A stretch of 64,000 nt of DNA, taken from CAWANF01 sp963783355 (GTDB lineage Bacteria; Bacteroidota; Rhodothermia; Balneolales; DATFMH01). The notes under the pieces were generated by a model. The model was not told where the DNA came from, ran no database searches, and was given only the letters and a program-made list of their open reading frames with translations. A program made the position numbers and the translations under genes. Of the stretch, positions 25,789 to 34,276 are shown in pieces. Position 1 is the stretch's first letter, and the number at the start of each line of letters is the position of its first letter. Location: contig CAWANF010000012.1 in assembly GCA_963783355.1 (NCBI GenBank), positions 124,001-188,000 on the forward strand, written 5' to 3'.

Positions 25789-27049
25789 TCTTCGACTCCA
25801 TCTCTAATTTGAACATCGTCTGAATCATCTTCGTTAGTTCATCCGATTTATCCTGGTTTTCTTTTAAGTGATCAATCGAGTGTGCTGCAATTTTATTGAT
25901 AATGCGCCGGGTTACCAGTTCAAGTTTGTCCAGCGACTCATCCGGGAAATGGTTTTTGTAGCGATCCAGTTCTTCCTGGCGAATAGCATCCAGCTTCTGG
26001 GTCAGTGCCACTATTGTAGGTACTACTTTTTGCTCATTCAGCCATTGGATATAAGCGGAAAATTCCTCATTGATGATCTGCATAGCCTCCGGAATGCTAT
26101 CTTCCCGTTGTTTATAAGTCTCGTCGGTAGCATCCGAAAGCTGATCCATATTAGCCAACCGGATTCCGGGAATCAGTTCGACTTCCGGAGCAATATTTCT
26201 TGGAACAGACAAATCGAGGAACACTTTTTCATTTTCCGAGTAATCCTTCATAGGAAAATGTTCCGGTTTGATAACCGGCTTGTTTGCTCCGGTCGCCACA
26301 ACTATCAAATCAGCCTGTGCAATCTCATCTTTTAATTTTTCAAACGATGAAACATGCAAATCGTATTGGGCCGCCAGGTCATTGGCTCTTTCCTGATTCC
26401 GATTGATGAGCGTCAGACTCGATGCCCCAAGTCCAATCAGGTTTTTACAGGTAACTTTTCCAATTTTCCCGGTACCGATGAGCAGGATTTTCTTTTTATG
26501 AAAATCGCTGAGATATTGCTTAGCAAACTGAACGGCGGCGTATGATATGCTGGCGGCTCCACAACCCAAATCCGTTTCGTGACGAATACGCTTATGAGAA
26601 CGAAATACCGATTGCATCAGACGGTGCATTTCCCCGTCCATCATATGAGATTCTACGGAATGCTCATACGCTTCTTTTACTTGTTTAACAATCTGTAAAT
26701 CGCCGAGGATTTGTGCATCCAGACCAACAGTCACTTCATATAGATGCCTTACCGCTTTTTCGCCCCGCAAAGTGAATCCGAATTCCTCAAAATCTTCTTT
26801 TGAACCCTGAGAATGATTAATCAGCAAATCGATAAGGAAGCCAGGTTCTGAAACTATGCCTACAAGCTCAGTCCGGTTACAGGTGGAAAGAACCAGGATG
26901 TCAGCTATACCGGATTTCAAAGCATCTTTCAAAACCCCGTTTTTTGTCTCTGAGTCTAGGCTAAACTTCTCCCGAACAGGAACAGCAGCGTTCCAGTGAT
27001 TAATTCCAATAACAGTAAAATCTTCCAGTTTGGAATGTGCTAATGACAT
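25778..27049 (-). CDS. hemA: Glutamyl-tRNA reductase
   Basis: The 423-residue enzyme reduces glutamyl-tRNA to glutamate-1-semialdehyde with NADPH, the first and usually rate-setting step of the C5 heme pathway. The catalytic cysteine is Cys57 in LSTCNRTELVG. The Rossmann motif LLIGTGKIGKVTCKNL sits near residue 190, and the C-terminal helical dimerisation domain is complete. It begins six bases after hemH. In many bacteria HemA is controlled by heme-dependent proteolysis; nothing in this sequence shows whether that applies. Confidence 0.97.
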   Translation of the reverse strand: MSLAHSKLEDFTVIGINHWNAAVPVREKFSLDSETKNGVLKDALKSGIADILVLSTCNRTELVGIVSEPGFLIDLLINHSQGSKEDFEEFGFTLRGEKAVRHLYEVTVGLDAQILGDLQIVKQVKEAYEHSVESHMMDGEMHRLMQSVFRSHKRIRHETDLGCGAASISYAAVQFAKQYLSDFHKKKILLIGTGKIGKVTCKNLIGLGASSLTLINRNQERANDLAAQYDLHVSSFEKLKDEIAQADLIVVATGANKPVIKPEHFPMKDYSENEKVFLDLSVPRNIAPEVELIPGIRLANMDQLSDATDETYKQREDSIPEAMQIINEEFSAYIQWLNEQKVVPTIVALTQKLDAIRQEELDRYKNHFPDESLDKLELVTRRIINKIAAHSIDHLKENQDKSDELTKMIQTMFKLEMESKIEH

Positions 27050-27054
27050 ACTTG

Positions 27055-28188
27055 TCAGGAGGATACGGGATTATTAGTTAACTCATTATTTACAGTAAGC
27101 GGTTGAGATTGCCGCAAAATTTTCAAAACTTCGCCAGCCAGGCCGTCAATAAACAACGGATGATCATTCAGCCCGGGCATTACAGAAATATGTTCGAAAT
27201 CCAAATTCTCTTCTTCCAGTGTTTCTCTGAGTTCCACGCCCAACTCATGAAGCGTTTCAATATGATCGGTCACAAACGCTATCGGGACCATCAGCAAATT
27301 CTTGATGCCATACCTCAATAATTTTATCACGAGATCCTCGGTGTTCGGCTGCGTCCATTTAGAAGGCCCGACCCGTGATTGAAAACTCAACCAGTATTGT
27401 TCTTTTCGTCCGCGAAGATTCATCACTGCTTCAACGGTTTCAGCTATCTGCTTCGTATACGGGTCACCCGATTCTACTTCACTAATGGGAGTACCGTGAG
27501 CCGAAAAAACAAGATGGGTACGCTGGCGGGTTTCTTCATCGAAAACGGACAGAGCCTCGTCAATCCGATCATTGATAGCTTGAAGATACTGTTCGTTCAG
27601 ATGATAACTCTTAATGTGATATTCTACCCAATCAACCAGTTTATTTTGGCTTATCTGACGATTTTCAACCTGCTCCCAGTCGTTATAACTGCTGCCGACC
27701 GTCGTCCATGAAAAATGAGGATACAAGGGAAGCAAAACCAGTTCATCGATCTTATCTTCACGAATTTCATTCATGGTGGTATCCGCGAAAGGAACCCAGT
27801 AACGCATAGCGGTATAAACACGGACAAAATGTTCCGGCAACAATTCTTTCAACCGGTCTTCCAGGGCTATGCGTTGATCTTCTGTGAGCCTGTTGATAGG
27901 TGAACAACAATCGGAAATGGTACCATTGATTTTATTCGGACAATGGGCGTTTCCTGAACATCCATTCGGACAACCATGCTCGTTAATCAGCCTGTATTTT
28001 TCGGCTACTTTCGGAGAACGGAATTTAGATATGGTCTTAGCCAGTACGTTTTGGGCTGTTCCGCCACCCAGCTTTATGATATCGGTGTCTCTAAACAGAT
28101 TATACAAAAAGGTACGAACCGATTCTGCGGAAGTCGGTCCACCCAAATTCATAATCACTACACCAATACGTTTTTGATCGTTTGACAT
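27055..28188 (-). CDS. hemH: Ferrochelatase with an unusual cysteine-rich insertion
   Basis: A 377-residue ferrochelatase, the first gene of the leftward heme operon; it inserts Fe(II) into protoporphyrin IX. Family landmarks are VVIMNLGGPTSAESVRTFL, LVFSAHGTP with the catalytic His, SRVGPSKWTQP and VPIAFVTDHIETLHELGVE. Between the RSPKVAEKY helix and SPINRLTE, where most relatives have a short G-rich turn, lie about 22 extra residues with Cys73, Cys77, Cys83, Cys94 and Cys95 plus two histidines. The spacing could ligate zinc or an Fe-S cluster. This differs in position from the Fe-S site of mycobacterial or Caulobacter ferrochelatases, as far as I can judge by memory. Confidence 0.95.
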   Translation of the reverse strand: MSNDQKRIGVVIMNLGGPTSAESVRTFLYNLFRDTDIIKLGGGTAQNVLAKTISKFRSPKVAEKYRLINEHGCPNGCSGNAHCPNKINGTISDCCSPINRLTEDQRIALEDRLKELLPEHFVRVYTAMRYWVPFADTTMNEIREDKIDELVLLPLYPHFSWTTVGSSYNDWEQVENRQISQNKLVDWVEYHIKSYHLNEQYLQAINDRIDEALSVFDEETRQRTHLVFSAHGTPISEVESGDPYTKQIAETVEAVMNLRGRKEQYWLSFQSRVGPSKWTQPNTEDLVIKLLRYGIKNLLMVPIAFVTDHIETLHELGVELRETLEEENLDFEHISVMPGLNDHPLFIDGLAGEVLKILRQSQPLTVNNELTNNPVSS

Positions 28189-28552
28189 ATACCGTTTTGA
28201 CTATGCTAGCCAAAGGCTAAACTAAGAGCGAATTTAATAGTTATAAAAATCATTCATTACCATTAAGTCTACAGTGAATAAATAAAACCATCTTATGTGA
28301 AGAGTTCATGAAGAAGACAAATTTGTCTTTTATTTAGACAGTATCTAAGGGATACTAATAATTCATCATTTATATGATTTTTCTGTCCATGAATAAATAT
28401 CATTTCCTAATTCTGCGATAAGAAATTTTGACACAGAAATTCGTCCGACGAATATTGTAAGGTGTGGCTTTTATTTAAGTCATTACAAAGAAAAGAAAAA
28501 ATATAACAGTCATTCATCGGACGAATAATTTTTCTTTCCAGCTAAAAAGATT
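28189..28552 (-). promoter_or_regulatory. Heme operon promoter region with two related dyads
   Basis: There is no gene in these 364 bases upstream of hemH. ATTCGTCCGACGAAT (28439-28453) is a self-complementary 15-mer. A near copy on the opposite strand, ATTCATCGGACGAAT, lies at 28512-28526. They could be two operator half-sets for the heme operon about 250-340 bases upstream of hemH, or the two arms of a large hairpin ending the histidine kinase transcript. Confidence 0.4.
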
Positions 28553-29947
28553 TTAAACCAGTGGTAATTCAAAAGTGAAACAAGTCCCTTTTCCCACTTC
28601 GCTTTCTACATGAATTTCCGACTCATGGGCGCTCAAAATACTCTTGACGACCGCCAAACCCAGGCCCGTTCCGCCTTTATCCCGGGAACGTGCTTTATCC
28701 GTACGATAGAAACGATCAAAAAGCCTGGAGAGATGTTCATTTGGAATACCGACCCCATCATCATGAACTTCAATGACGGCCTTCGGACCTTGGGCATAAT
28801 AATGAACTTTAATCAATCGGGCCTGCGAATATTTAACCGCATTGGAAACCAGGTTATCTAAAACCTGTTCAATTTTAGATGGGTCACCTAAAACATGGAG
28901 GTGATCTTCACTGACTTCCAGAACGATACCTTTTTTACCCGCCTCTTCCCGGTACCAGTCTCCAATTCGTTTAGTAATGATAGAAAAATCGAAAGATTCT
29001 TTTTGAATGAATTGCTGATCGGAATCATAACGCTGCAGGGTCATTAGATCTTTGAATAAATGATTGATACGATCCACCTGGTTTTTAGCATTATTAATAT
29101 ATTTCTTTCGCTTATCTTCCTGCAGGTTATCGAGTTCCAGCATGTCCAGTGAACCCATTATAGTATGCAGCGGATTTCTTACTTCGTGGGTGATATCCGC
29201 ATAAAACTGCCGCTGTTTTTCATAAATCAGTTTCAGATTCTCGTTATCCGATCGCAATTTCTGGGCCATCTGATTTAACGATTCAGCCAAGGTTCCAAAC
29301 TCATCTTTACGTTTCAGATGTATTTCCTGGTTCACGTCGCCATCGGCAATTTTATGTGCCGCATCGGTAAGCTGCAGTATCGGCCTGGAAAAATATCTGG
29401 CCACCAGGGCGCTGACGATTATAATCAACCCCATACTGATGAATATCCCGGTATAAATAATCCATCGAATTGTTTTTATGGGCTCGAACAAGGTTGCTTT
29501 ATACTGGCTCAGCTGAACAAAATGTGCCCGATTTTGACTTTTGTGTAAATGGACATATACATAAATCAAATCACTTTTTTTCTGATTAATGACATAGGTG
29601 GAATCCTTCATCGTTTTCAATCTGCTTGTCAGGCTGTCAGGTAATTGGGCAAATTCGAAAAAATGTTGATGCTCGGGATCCCTTTCAATCATGTTACCCG
29701 TGCTGTCGTAAAGCGCAATATTATAATGAGTGATATTCCTGAGACGGTTCAGATTTCCAACGATACTGTCTCTTTTATCAAGATTTTCTATGGTAAGAGC
29801 TACCCATTCGGCATCTCGTTCAATTTGTTTCACTCCTTGTTTAAGAAGATAATCGTGGATAAAGACAATAGAATAGCTGCTGATGCCATTGACTCCGAAC
29901 ATCAGTAATAATACAAATATCCAGGCCAGTTTCGTCCGGATTTTCAT
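28553..29947 (-). CDS. Two-component sensor histidine kinase
   Basis: The 464-residue kinase has two membrane helices (residues about 7-30 and 158-182) flanking a periplasmic sensor domain of about 125 residues. A HAMP domain follows ('ARYFSRPILQLTDAAHKIADG', later KDEFGTLAESLNQMA). The H-box FYADITHEVRNPLHTIMGSL carries the phospho-accepting His, and the ATPase domain has N-box DNLVSNAVKYS, DDGVGIPNEH, the F-box and GTGLGLAVVKSI. The stimulus is unknown. The gene overlaps the response regulator by four bases, so both are made together. Confidence 0.95.
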   Translation of the reverse strand: MKIRTKLAWIFVLLLMFGVNGISSYSIVFIHDYLLKQGVKQIERDAEWVALTIENLDKRDSIVGNLNRLRNITHYNIALYDSTGNMIERDPEHQHFFEFAQLPDSLTSRLKTMKDSTYVINQKKSDLIYVYVHLHKSQNRAHFVQLSQYKATLFEPIKTIRWIIYTGIFISMGLIIIVSALVARYFSRPILQLTDAAHKIADGDVNQEIHLKRKDEFGTLAESLNQMAQKLRSDNENLKLIYEKQRQFYADITHEVRNPLHTIMGSLDMLELDNLQEDKRKKYINNAKNQVDRINHLFKDLMTLQRYDSDQQFIQKESFDFSIITKRIGDWYREEAGKKGIVLEVSEDHLHVLGDPSKIEQVLDNLVSNAVKYSQARLIKVHYYAQGPKAVIEVHDDGVGIPNEHLSRLFDRFYRTDKARSRDKGGTGLGLAVVKSILSAHESEIHVESEVGKGTCFTFELPLV

Positions 29948-30648
29948 ACGATATGTGCCATTTCTTTATTCAAGCCATACCCCATTCCACGATATGTTTT
30001 AATAATATCACCATCATCTTTCAGCTTTAACCGCAGATTTTTCACGTGAACATCAACTGTACGATCAAAGACATATTTATCTTCATCGGTGATGTGTTCC
30101 AGGATTTCCTGACGTGTATAAACACGCTTGGGATTTTCAAAAAAAAGTGCCAGTAAATGAAATTCCGTAGCCGTTAACTCCAGTTTCGTCTTGTTCAAAT
30201 AAACTTCACGGGATTCCATGTCCATGAAGATATTTCCAAAAGTAATCCATTTAGACTGCTTGGAGACCTGCCGGCGCAACAGCGAATTGACATGAGCTAA
30301 AACAAGGTTCAGGCTCGCCGGCTTGGAAATGTAGTCGTCGGCACCCAACGCAAGCCCCTGAATTTCATCTTTTTCCCGGTCTTTTGCAGTCAGAAAAATA
30401 ACTGGTATCTCTTTAGTAACCGGATGAGAACGAATGAATTTAAGCAATTCCTTGCCATCCATGTAAGGAACCATAATATCCAGGATAGCCAGGTTAATTT
30501 CGTTAGCTCTTTCTTTGATCAGCTTCAGCGCTTCCCGTCCATCTTTTGCCAAAATCACATTAAATTCATGGATTTCGAGATAATTGGAAAGCATTTCTGC
30601 CGGTTCTTCTTCATCTTCAACCAGTAAAATGACTTTACGAAATATCAC
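29944..30648 (-). CDS. OmpR-family response regulator
   Basis: A 234-residue regulator with a receiver domain (acidic patch EDEEE, phosphorylation site Asp57 in AILDIMVPYMDG, Thr in IFLTAKDR, Lys in DYISKPAS) and a winged-helix DNA-binding domain (LELTATEFHLLALFFENPKR ... DRTVDVHVKNLRLKL ... YRGMGYGL). It is the first gene of the pair with the kinase. Target genes are not evident; the heme operon lies just downstream on the same strand and is a candidate only because of position. Confidence 0.96.
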   Translation of the reverse strand: MIFRKVILLVEDEEEPAEMLSNYLEIHEFNVILAKDGREALKLIKERANEINLAILDIMVPYMDGKELLKFIRSHPVTKEIPVIFLTAKDREKDEIQGLALGADDYISKPASLNLVLAHVNSLLRRQVSKQSKWITFGNIFMDMESREVYLNKTKLELTATEFHLLALFFENPKRVYTRQEILEHITDEDKYVFDRTVDVHVKNLRLKLKDDGDIIKTYRGMGYGLNKEMAHIV

Positions 30649-30883
30649 TATGATAAAAACTTAAGTTCAGTAACGACTACCAGATAGCAGCTTTATATTC
30701 AACGTAATTTACAACTTATTGTATTGTAAATAAAAGATGCCCAATCTATAACCTGCGAACGGTGATTATTAGAAAATCATTCAATATTCAAACTTTGAGA
30801 ATTTTCAACAATTCCTCGCTATATCACTAAATATTGTTAATTTTAGTGCGCTGTTTAAGAAACGCCGTTACTAACTTTTGATT

Positions 30884-31678
30884 ATGTCTTTTAAAAATAA
30901 AATTGTCTGGATTACCGGTGCTTCTTCCGGTATTGGTGAAGCATTGACAGAATTACTGATTCGCGAAGGAGCCAAAGTCATCATTTCTTCGCGCCGATCT
31001 GAAGTTCTCGAAGAAATCCGGGATCGTTTTCCCGCCCGCCGCGACGATATTCACGTCTTGCCACTCGATTTATCTGATATTTCCAGTATTGAAGCGAAGG
31101 GACTTGAAGCTTTATCGATATACGGGCATATCGACTACCTGATTAACAACGGGGGCATTAGTCAGCGTGCGTTGGTTGCCGATATGAAAATGGATGTGCT
31201 GGAACAAATTATGAATGTCAATTTCATGGGAACGGCTGCGGTGACGAAGTCTATCCTGCCATCCATGATAGATCGCAAATCCGGACACATTGTCGTCATC
31301 AGCAGTGTGATGGGAAAATTCGGAACCCAACTTCGCTCGGGTTATTCAGCATCAAAACATGCCCTGCAGGGATTCTTCGACTCGCTTCGTAATGAAGTCT
31401 ACAAAGACAATATCAAAGTGACGATTATCTGCCCGGGATACGTCCGTACCAATGTTTCTATTAATGCGGTAACAGCCGACGGAAGCAAACACGGTGTGAT
31501 GGAACCGGGACAGGAACACGGAATTTCTCCGGAAGTTTGTGCGGAAAAAATACTTTCAGCCGTCAGCAAAGGAAAAAACGAAGTCCTGATTGGGGGCAAA
31601 GAAATCTTAGGAGTCTATCTAAAGCGATTCGTCCCCAATTTGTTTATGAGAATATTGCGGAACATGGAAGTTCATTAA
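30884..31678 (+). CDS. Short-chain dehydrogenase/reductase
   Basis: A classical SDR of about 264 residues. The cofactor motif is VWITGASSGIGEALTELL (TGxxxGIG), followed by YLINNGGISQRA (NNAG equivalent, here NNGG), the catalytic Ser in VVISSVMGKFG and Y-x3-K in YSASKHALQGFFDSL. C-terminal 'ICPGYVRTNVSINAVTADGS' closes the cofactor site. An arginine pair in the first loop (SSRRSE) suggests NADPH. I use ATG 30884; a TTG two codons upstream is less likely. It resembles the DHRS7-like group; the substrate is unknown. Single gene, divergent from the response regulator. Confidence 0.9.
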   Translation: MSFKNKIVWITGASSGIGEALTELLIREGAKVIISSRRSEVLEEIRDRFPARRDDIHVLPLDLSDISSIEAKGLEALSIYGHIDYLINNGGISQRALVADMKMDVLEQIMNVNFMGTAAVTKSILPSMIDRKSGHIVVISSVMGKFGTQLRSGYSASKHALQGFFDSLRNEVYKDNIKVTIICPGYVRTNVSINAVTADGSKHGVMEPGQEHGISPEVCAEKILSAVSKGKNEVLIGGKEILGVYLKRFVPNLFMRILRNMEVH

Positions 31679-31919
31679 GTCTGAATCACGGATTTCTGGG
31701 ATTAGAGGATTTCACGGAAGATTATTAATCCCTGATACCGCATGCTACTTAATTTACAGGGAATAGTTGTTGTGTATGCCTTTCACCATAATTATAATTC
31801 ATGGGCTGAAAAATCCGCGTAATCTTTAAATCCGCTTAATCAGTGATTCAGACAATGAACTGACTGGTATTCTAATCCATTTACTGTTCACTGTTAACTG
31901 ATAATTGATAACTGTTTTG

Positions 31920-32837
31920 TCAGCTCAGTCTCTTTCGTTTATTAAGATAGGCCAGCAAGGCCAAATCGAATGACGATTCGGTGTCCACCTCTTCGAAATC
32001 TATTTTTGCCTCGCTGCAGGTAATTTTAAAATCCCGGATATATTGTTCCATCTTTTTCCGGTATTCATTACGAATCTGGATCGGAAGTACATCAATAGCC
32101 GAACCGGTTTCCAAATCCTGGAAGGTAAATTTTTTGTCCGGCAATTCGAGATCCCGCTCACTTCTTTTTTCCAGCATATTGAACAGGATCACTTCGTGTT
32201 TCCGGTGGCGCAAATGCTTTAGTGAAGATATCAGAGCGTCCTGCTCATTCACATTTTCAAACAGATCGCTGATGATGATAATCAGACTTTTGTGATTCAG
32301 ACGTTCAGCCACTTCATGAAGTACTTTGGCCGAAGCCGTTTTCCGTTTCTCGACTTTCCGTTCATCCAGGTTTTGATACTTCTCCAGCTCTTTGAACAAA
32401 AGCTGAACATTGCTATAGGATGATTTGGCCGGTAAAATAGATTTGATTTCCTGGTCAAACGGGATGAGCCCGCAGGCGTCTCTCTGTTTGTACATCATAT
32501 ACGTCAGCGCCGCTGCAAAATGAACACCGTACTGCAGTTTATTCCAAATTCCATAGTATTTGAACAACATCGAAGGGCTGACATCGAGCAGGATGTAACT
32601 ACGCAGGTTCGTCTCTTCTTCATACTGCTTCACATAATACCGTTCCGACTTCCCGAATGCTTTCCAGTCGATATGACGGATTTCGTCACCGGGATTGTAT
32701 GGACGATGCTCGGCAAATTCCACACTGAACCCATAGTAAGGACTCTTATGCATCCCGATTATGAACCCTTCAACGATTTGCCGGGCACGTAATTCGAGCG
32801 AATCGAGTCTGGATATTAATTCCGGTGTTAGCAGCAT
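31920..32837 (-). CDS. DUF58 (vWA-like) protein
   Basis: The 305-residue protein carries the DUF58 signature YNPGDEIRHIDWKAFGKSER and a vWA-like core starting ILLDVSPSMLFKY, where DxSxS forms the metal-binding site. DUF58 proteins normally work with a MoxR-type AAA+ ATPase as a chaperone pair linked to oxidoreductase maturation or membrane stress. No moxR gene lies adjacent in this window; the tolC gene upstream is on the same strand, 68 bases away across a hairpin. Soluble, without membrane helices. Function inferred from family only. Confidence 0.9.
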   Translation of the reverse strand: MLLTPELISRLDSLELRARQIVEGFIIGMHKSPYYGFSVEFAEHRPYNPGDEIRHIDWKAFGKSERYYVKQYEEETNLRSYILLDVSPSMLFKYYGIWNKLQYGVHFAAALTYMMYKQRDACGLIPFDQEIKSILPAKSSYSNVQLLFKELEKYQNLDERKVEKRKTASAKVLHEVAERLNHKSLIIIISDLFENVNEQDALISSLKHLRHRKHEVILFNMLEKRSERDLELPDKKFTFQDLETGSAIDVLPIQIRNEYRKKMEQYIRDFKITCSEAKIDFEEVDTESSFDLALLAYLNKRKRLS

Positions 32838-32845
32838 GTTTTTGG

Positions 32846-32892
32846 TGTCTCCTGTATTTCGTTCTTCTTAAGAATACAGAATACAGGAGACA
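32846..32892 (-). terminator. Stem-loop between tolC-like gene and DUF58 gene
   Basis: TGTCTCCTGTATT (32846-32858) pairs perfectly with AATACAGGAGACA (32880-32892), a 13-base stem with a 21-base loop. It lies just after the tolC stop on the minus strand and just before the DUF58 start. Without a T-run it could be a processing or stabilising hairpin, or a weak terminator. Confidence 0.5.
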
Positions 32893-32905
32893 GGAACCAG
32901 CGCAA

Positions 32906-34219
32906 TCACCAAATAGTAACGCCGAGAGCTTTTTCTAAATCGTATCTGCTCAGGGTCATCTGGTAGATATATTCCAGCCGTTGTAAACGGGCCTGTGCCA
33001 GCTTGGTTTCCGAATCCAGCAGATCCTGGCTGGTTATGACACCATCTTCGTAACGGATTCTGGCGAGTTTGATTTGCTCCTGAGCCTGCCTGATCTGCAA
33101 TTGCGCAGTACTCAGTTTTTTCCTGGACGATTCATAGTCGGAACGGGCATTGGCAACCTGGGCATCGACTGTTCGTTGTAAATCCTCTTTTTCAGCATCT
33201 ACCGAACGAATATTCGCCCTGGCTTCCTGTTGTTTATACCGTGATATGTAACCGGAAAAAATCGGTACACGAAGATTCAAACCCACATCCCAGTTTCCGT
33301 ATAACTTGTTCAGGCTTTTAGGATAACCATCCTTAAAACCGGCTGAAGCCCCGGCGTCCAGCGAGGGCAATTCTATGGTGCGGGCTAAATCGTATTGTTT
33401 TTGGTAAATATTTAATTTGTCTTTAAGAATCTGGTAATCCGGCCGCTTGCTAATATTTACTGCACCATAATTCAAATCAGCCATCGTATCATCGGATGAG
33501 AAATTACCAGTTACGGTTAACGTACGTGACTGTTTCCATCCCATCAACTTCCGTAAGGCAATCAATTGCTTGTCCCGTTCATTTTGCAAATCCGTTTTAC
33601 GATTAGTTTCGGCTGCTATCTGAACTTTTGTGGTCAGTAAATCATAATTAGTAGCCGTGCCACTCTCCTGGCGCTTCTTGACGAGTTCCAGATCATGTTC
33701 CAGTGTTTTTATCTGATCATTCTCGACTTTAATGCTATGCTCCAGGAACAACACACTGTAATAAACCTGAACCGTATAATAGCTTAGAGTCCATTTAACT
33801 ACATTTGAACGATCTTGTGTGGTCAGCAGCTGTGATTGAGCCAGCGCGATATTAGCTTTGGTCCGGCCAAAATCATAAACCGTTTGTTCGATCCCTACAT
33901 TAAAATTGTAATTATTGTACGGAGCAATATTAACTGAATTTCCGCCTGCAAAAACAAATGATGGAACGGGATTAATATGGCTGTAATCTGCATTGGCAGC
34001 TACTTTTGGCATATACCCGATATGTGCTTGCTGAATACGGGCCTGAGCAGCATCAACCTGATCTTTAATCTCCATCAATCCGGGCTGATTTTGCAGCACA
34101 TTATGAATAGCCTGATTCAGTGTTAATGTATCTGATGAGGCCATCATCGATTGACCTTTAGCCTTCGTCAGTCCGGCAAAACCGACAGCTGCGATTAAAA
34201 TTAATAAATACTTTCTCAT
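32906..34219 (-). CDS. TolC-family outer-membrane efflux protein
   Basis: A 437-residue protein with a signal peptide (MRKYLLILIAAVGFAGLTKA) and two internally repeated helical-strand units rich in Gln/Ala, as in TolC/OprM: 'LTLNQAIHNVLQNQPGLMEIK', 'DAAQARIQQAHIGYMPKVAA' and the second unit 'LRVPIFSGYISRYKQQEARAN', ending with LEKALGVTIW. Trimers form the outer-membrane and periplasmic duct of tripartite pumps. As the last gene of the tetR-emrA-emrB-emrB unit it probably serves the two EmrB pumps, and it might also serve the MacAB-like exporter at 9-12 kb, which lacks its own channel. Confidence 0.93.
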   Translation of the reverse strand: MRKYLLILIAAVGFAGLTKAKGQSMMASSDTLTLNQAIHNVLQNQPGLMEIKDQVDAAQARIQQAHIGYMPKVAANADYSHINPVPSFVFAGGNSVNIAPYNNYNFNVGIEQTVYDFGRTKANIALAQSQLLTTQDRSNVVKWTLSYYTVQVYYSVLFLEHSIKVENDQIKTLEHDLELVKKRQESGTATNYDLLTTKVQIAAETNRKTDLQNERDKQLIALRKLMGWKQSRTLTVTGNFSSDDTMADLNYGAVNISKRPDYQILKDKLNIYQKQYDLARTIELPSLDAGASAGFKDGYPKSLNKLYGNWDVGLNLRVPIFSGYISRYKQQEARANIRSVDAEKEDLQRTVDAQVANARSDYESSRKKLSTAQLQIRQAQEQIKLARIRYEDGVITSQDLLDSETKLAQARLQRLEYIYQMTLSRYDLEKALGVTIW

Positions 34220-34276
34220 ACGTTTAAATACTTTGTTAACCAGTACGTTATTTTTAATAAAAATTCAAATTTGGTA

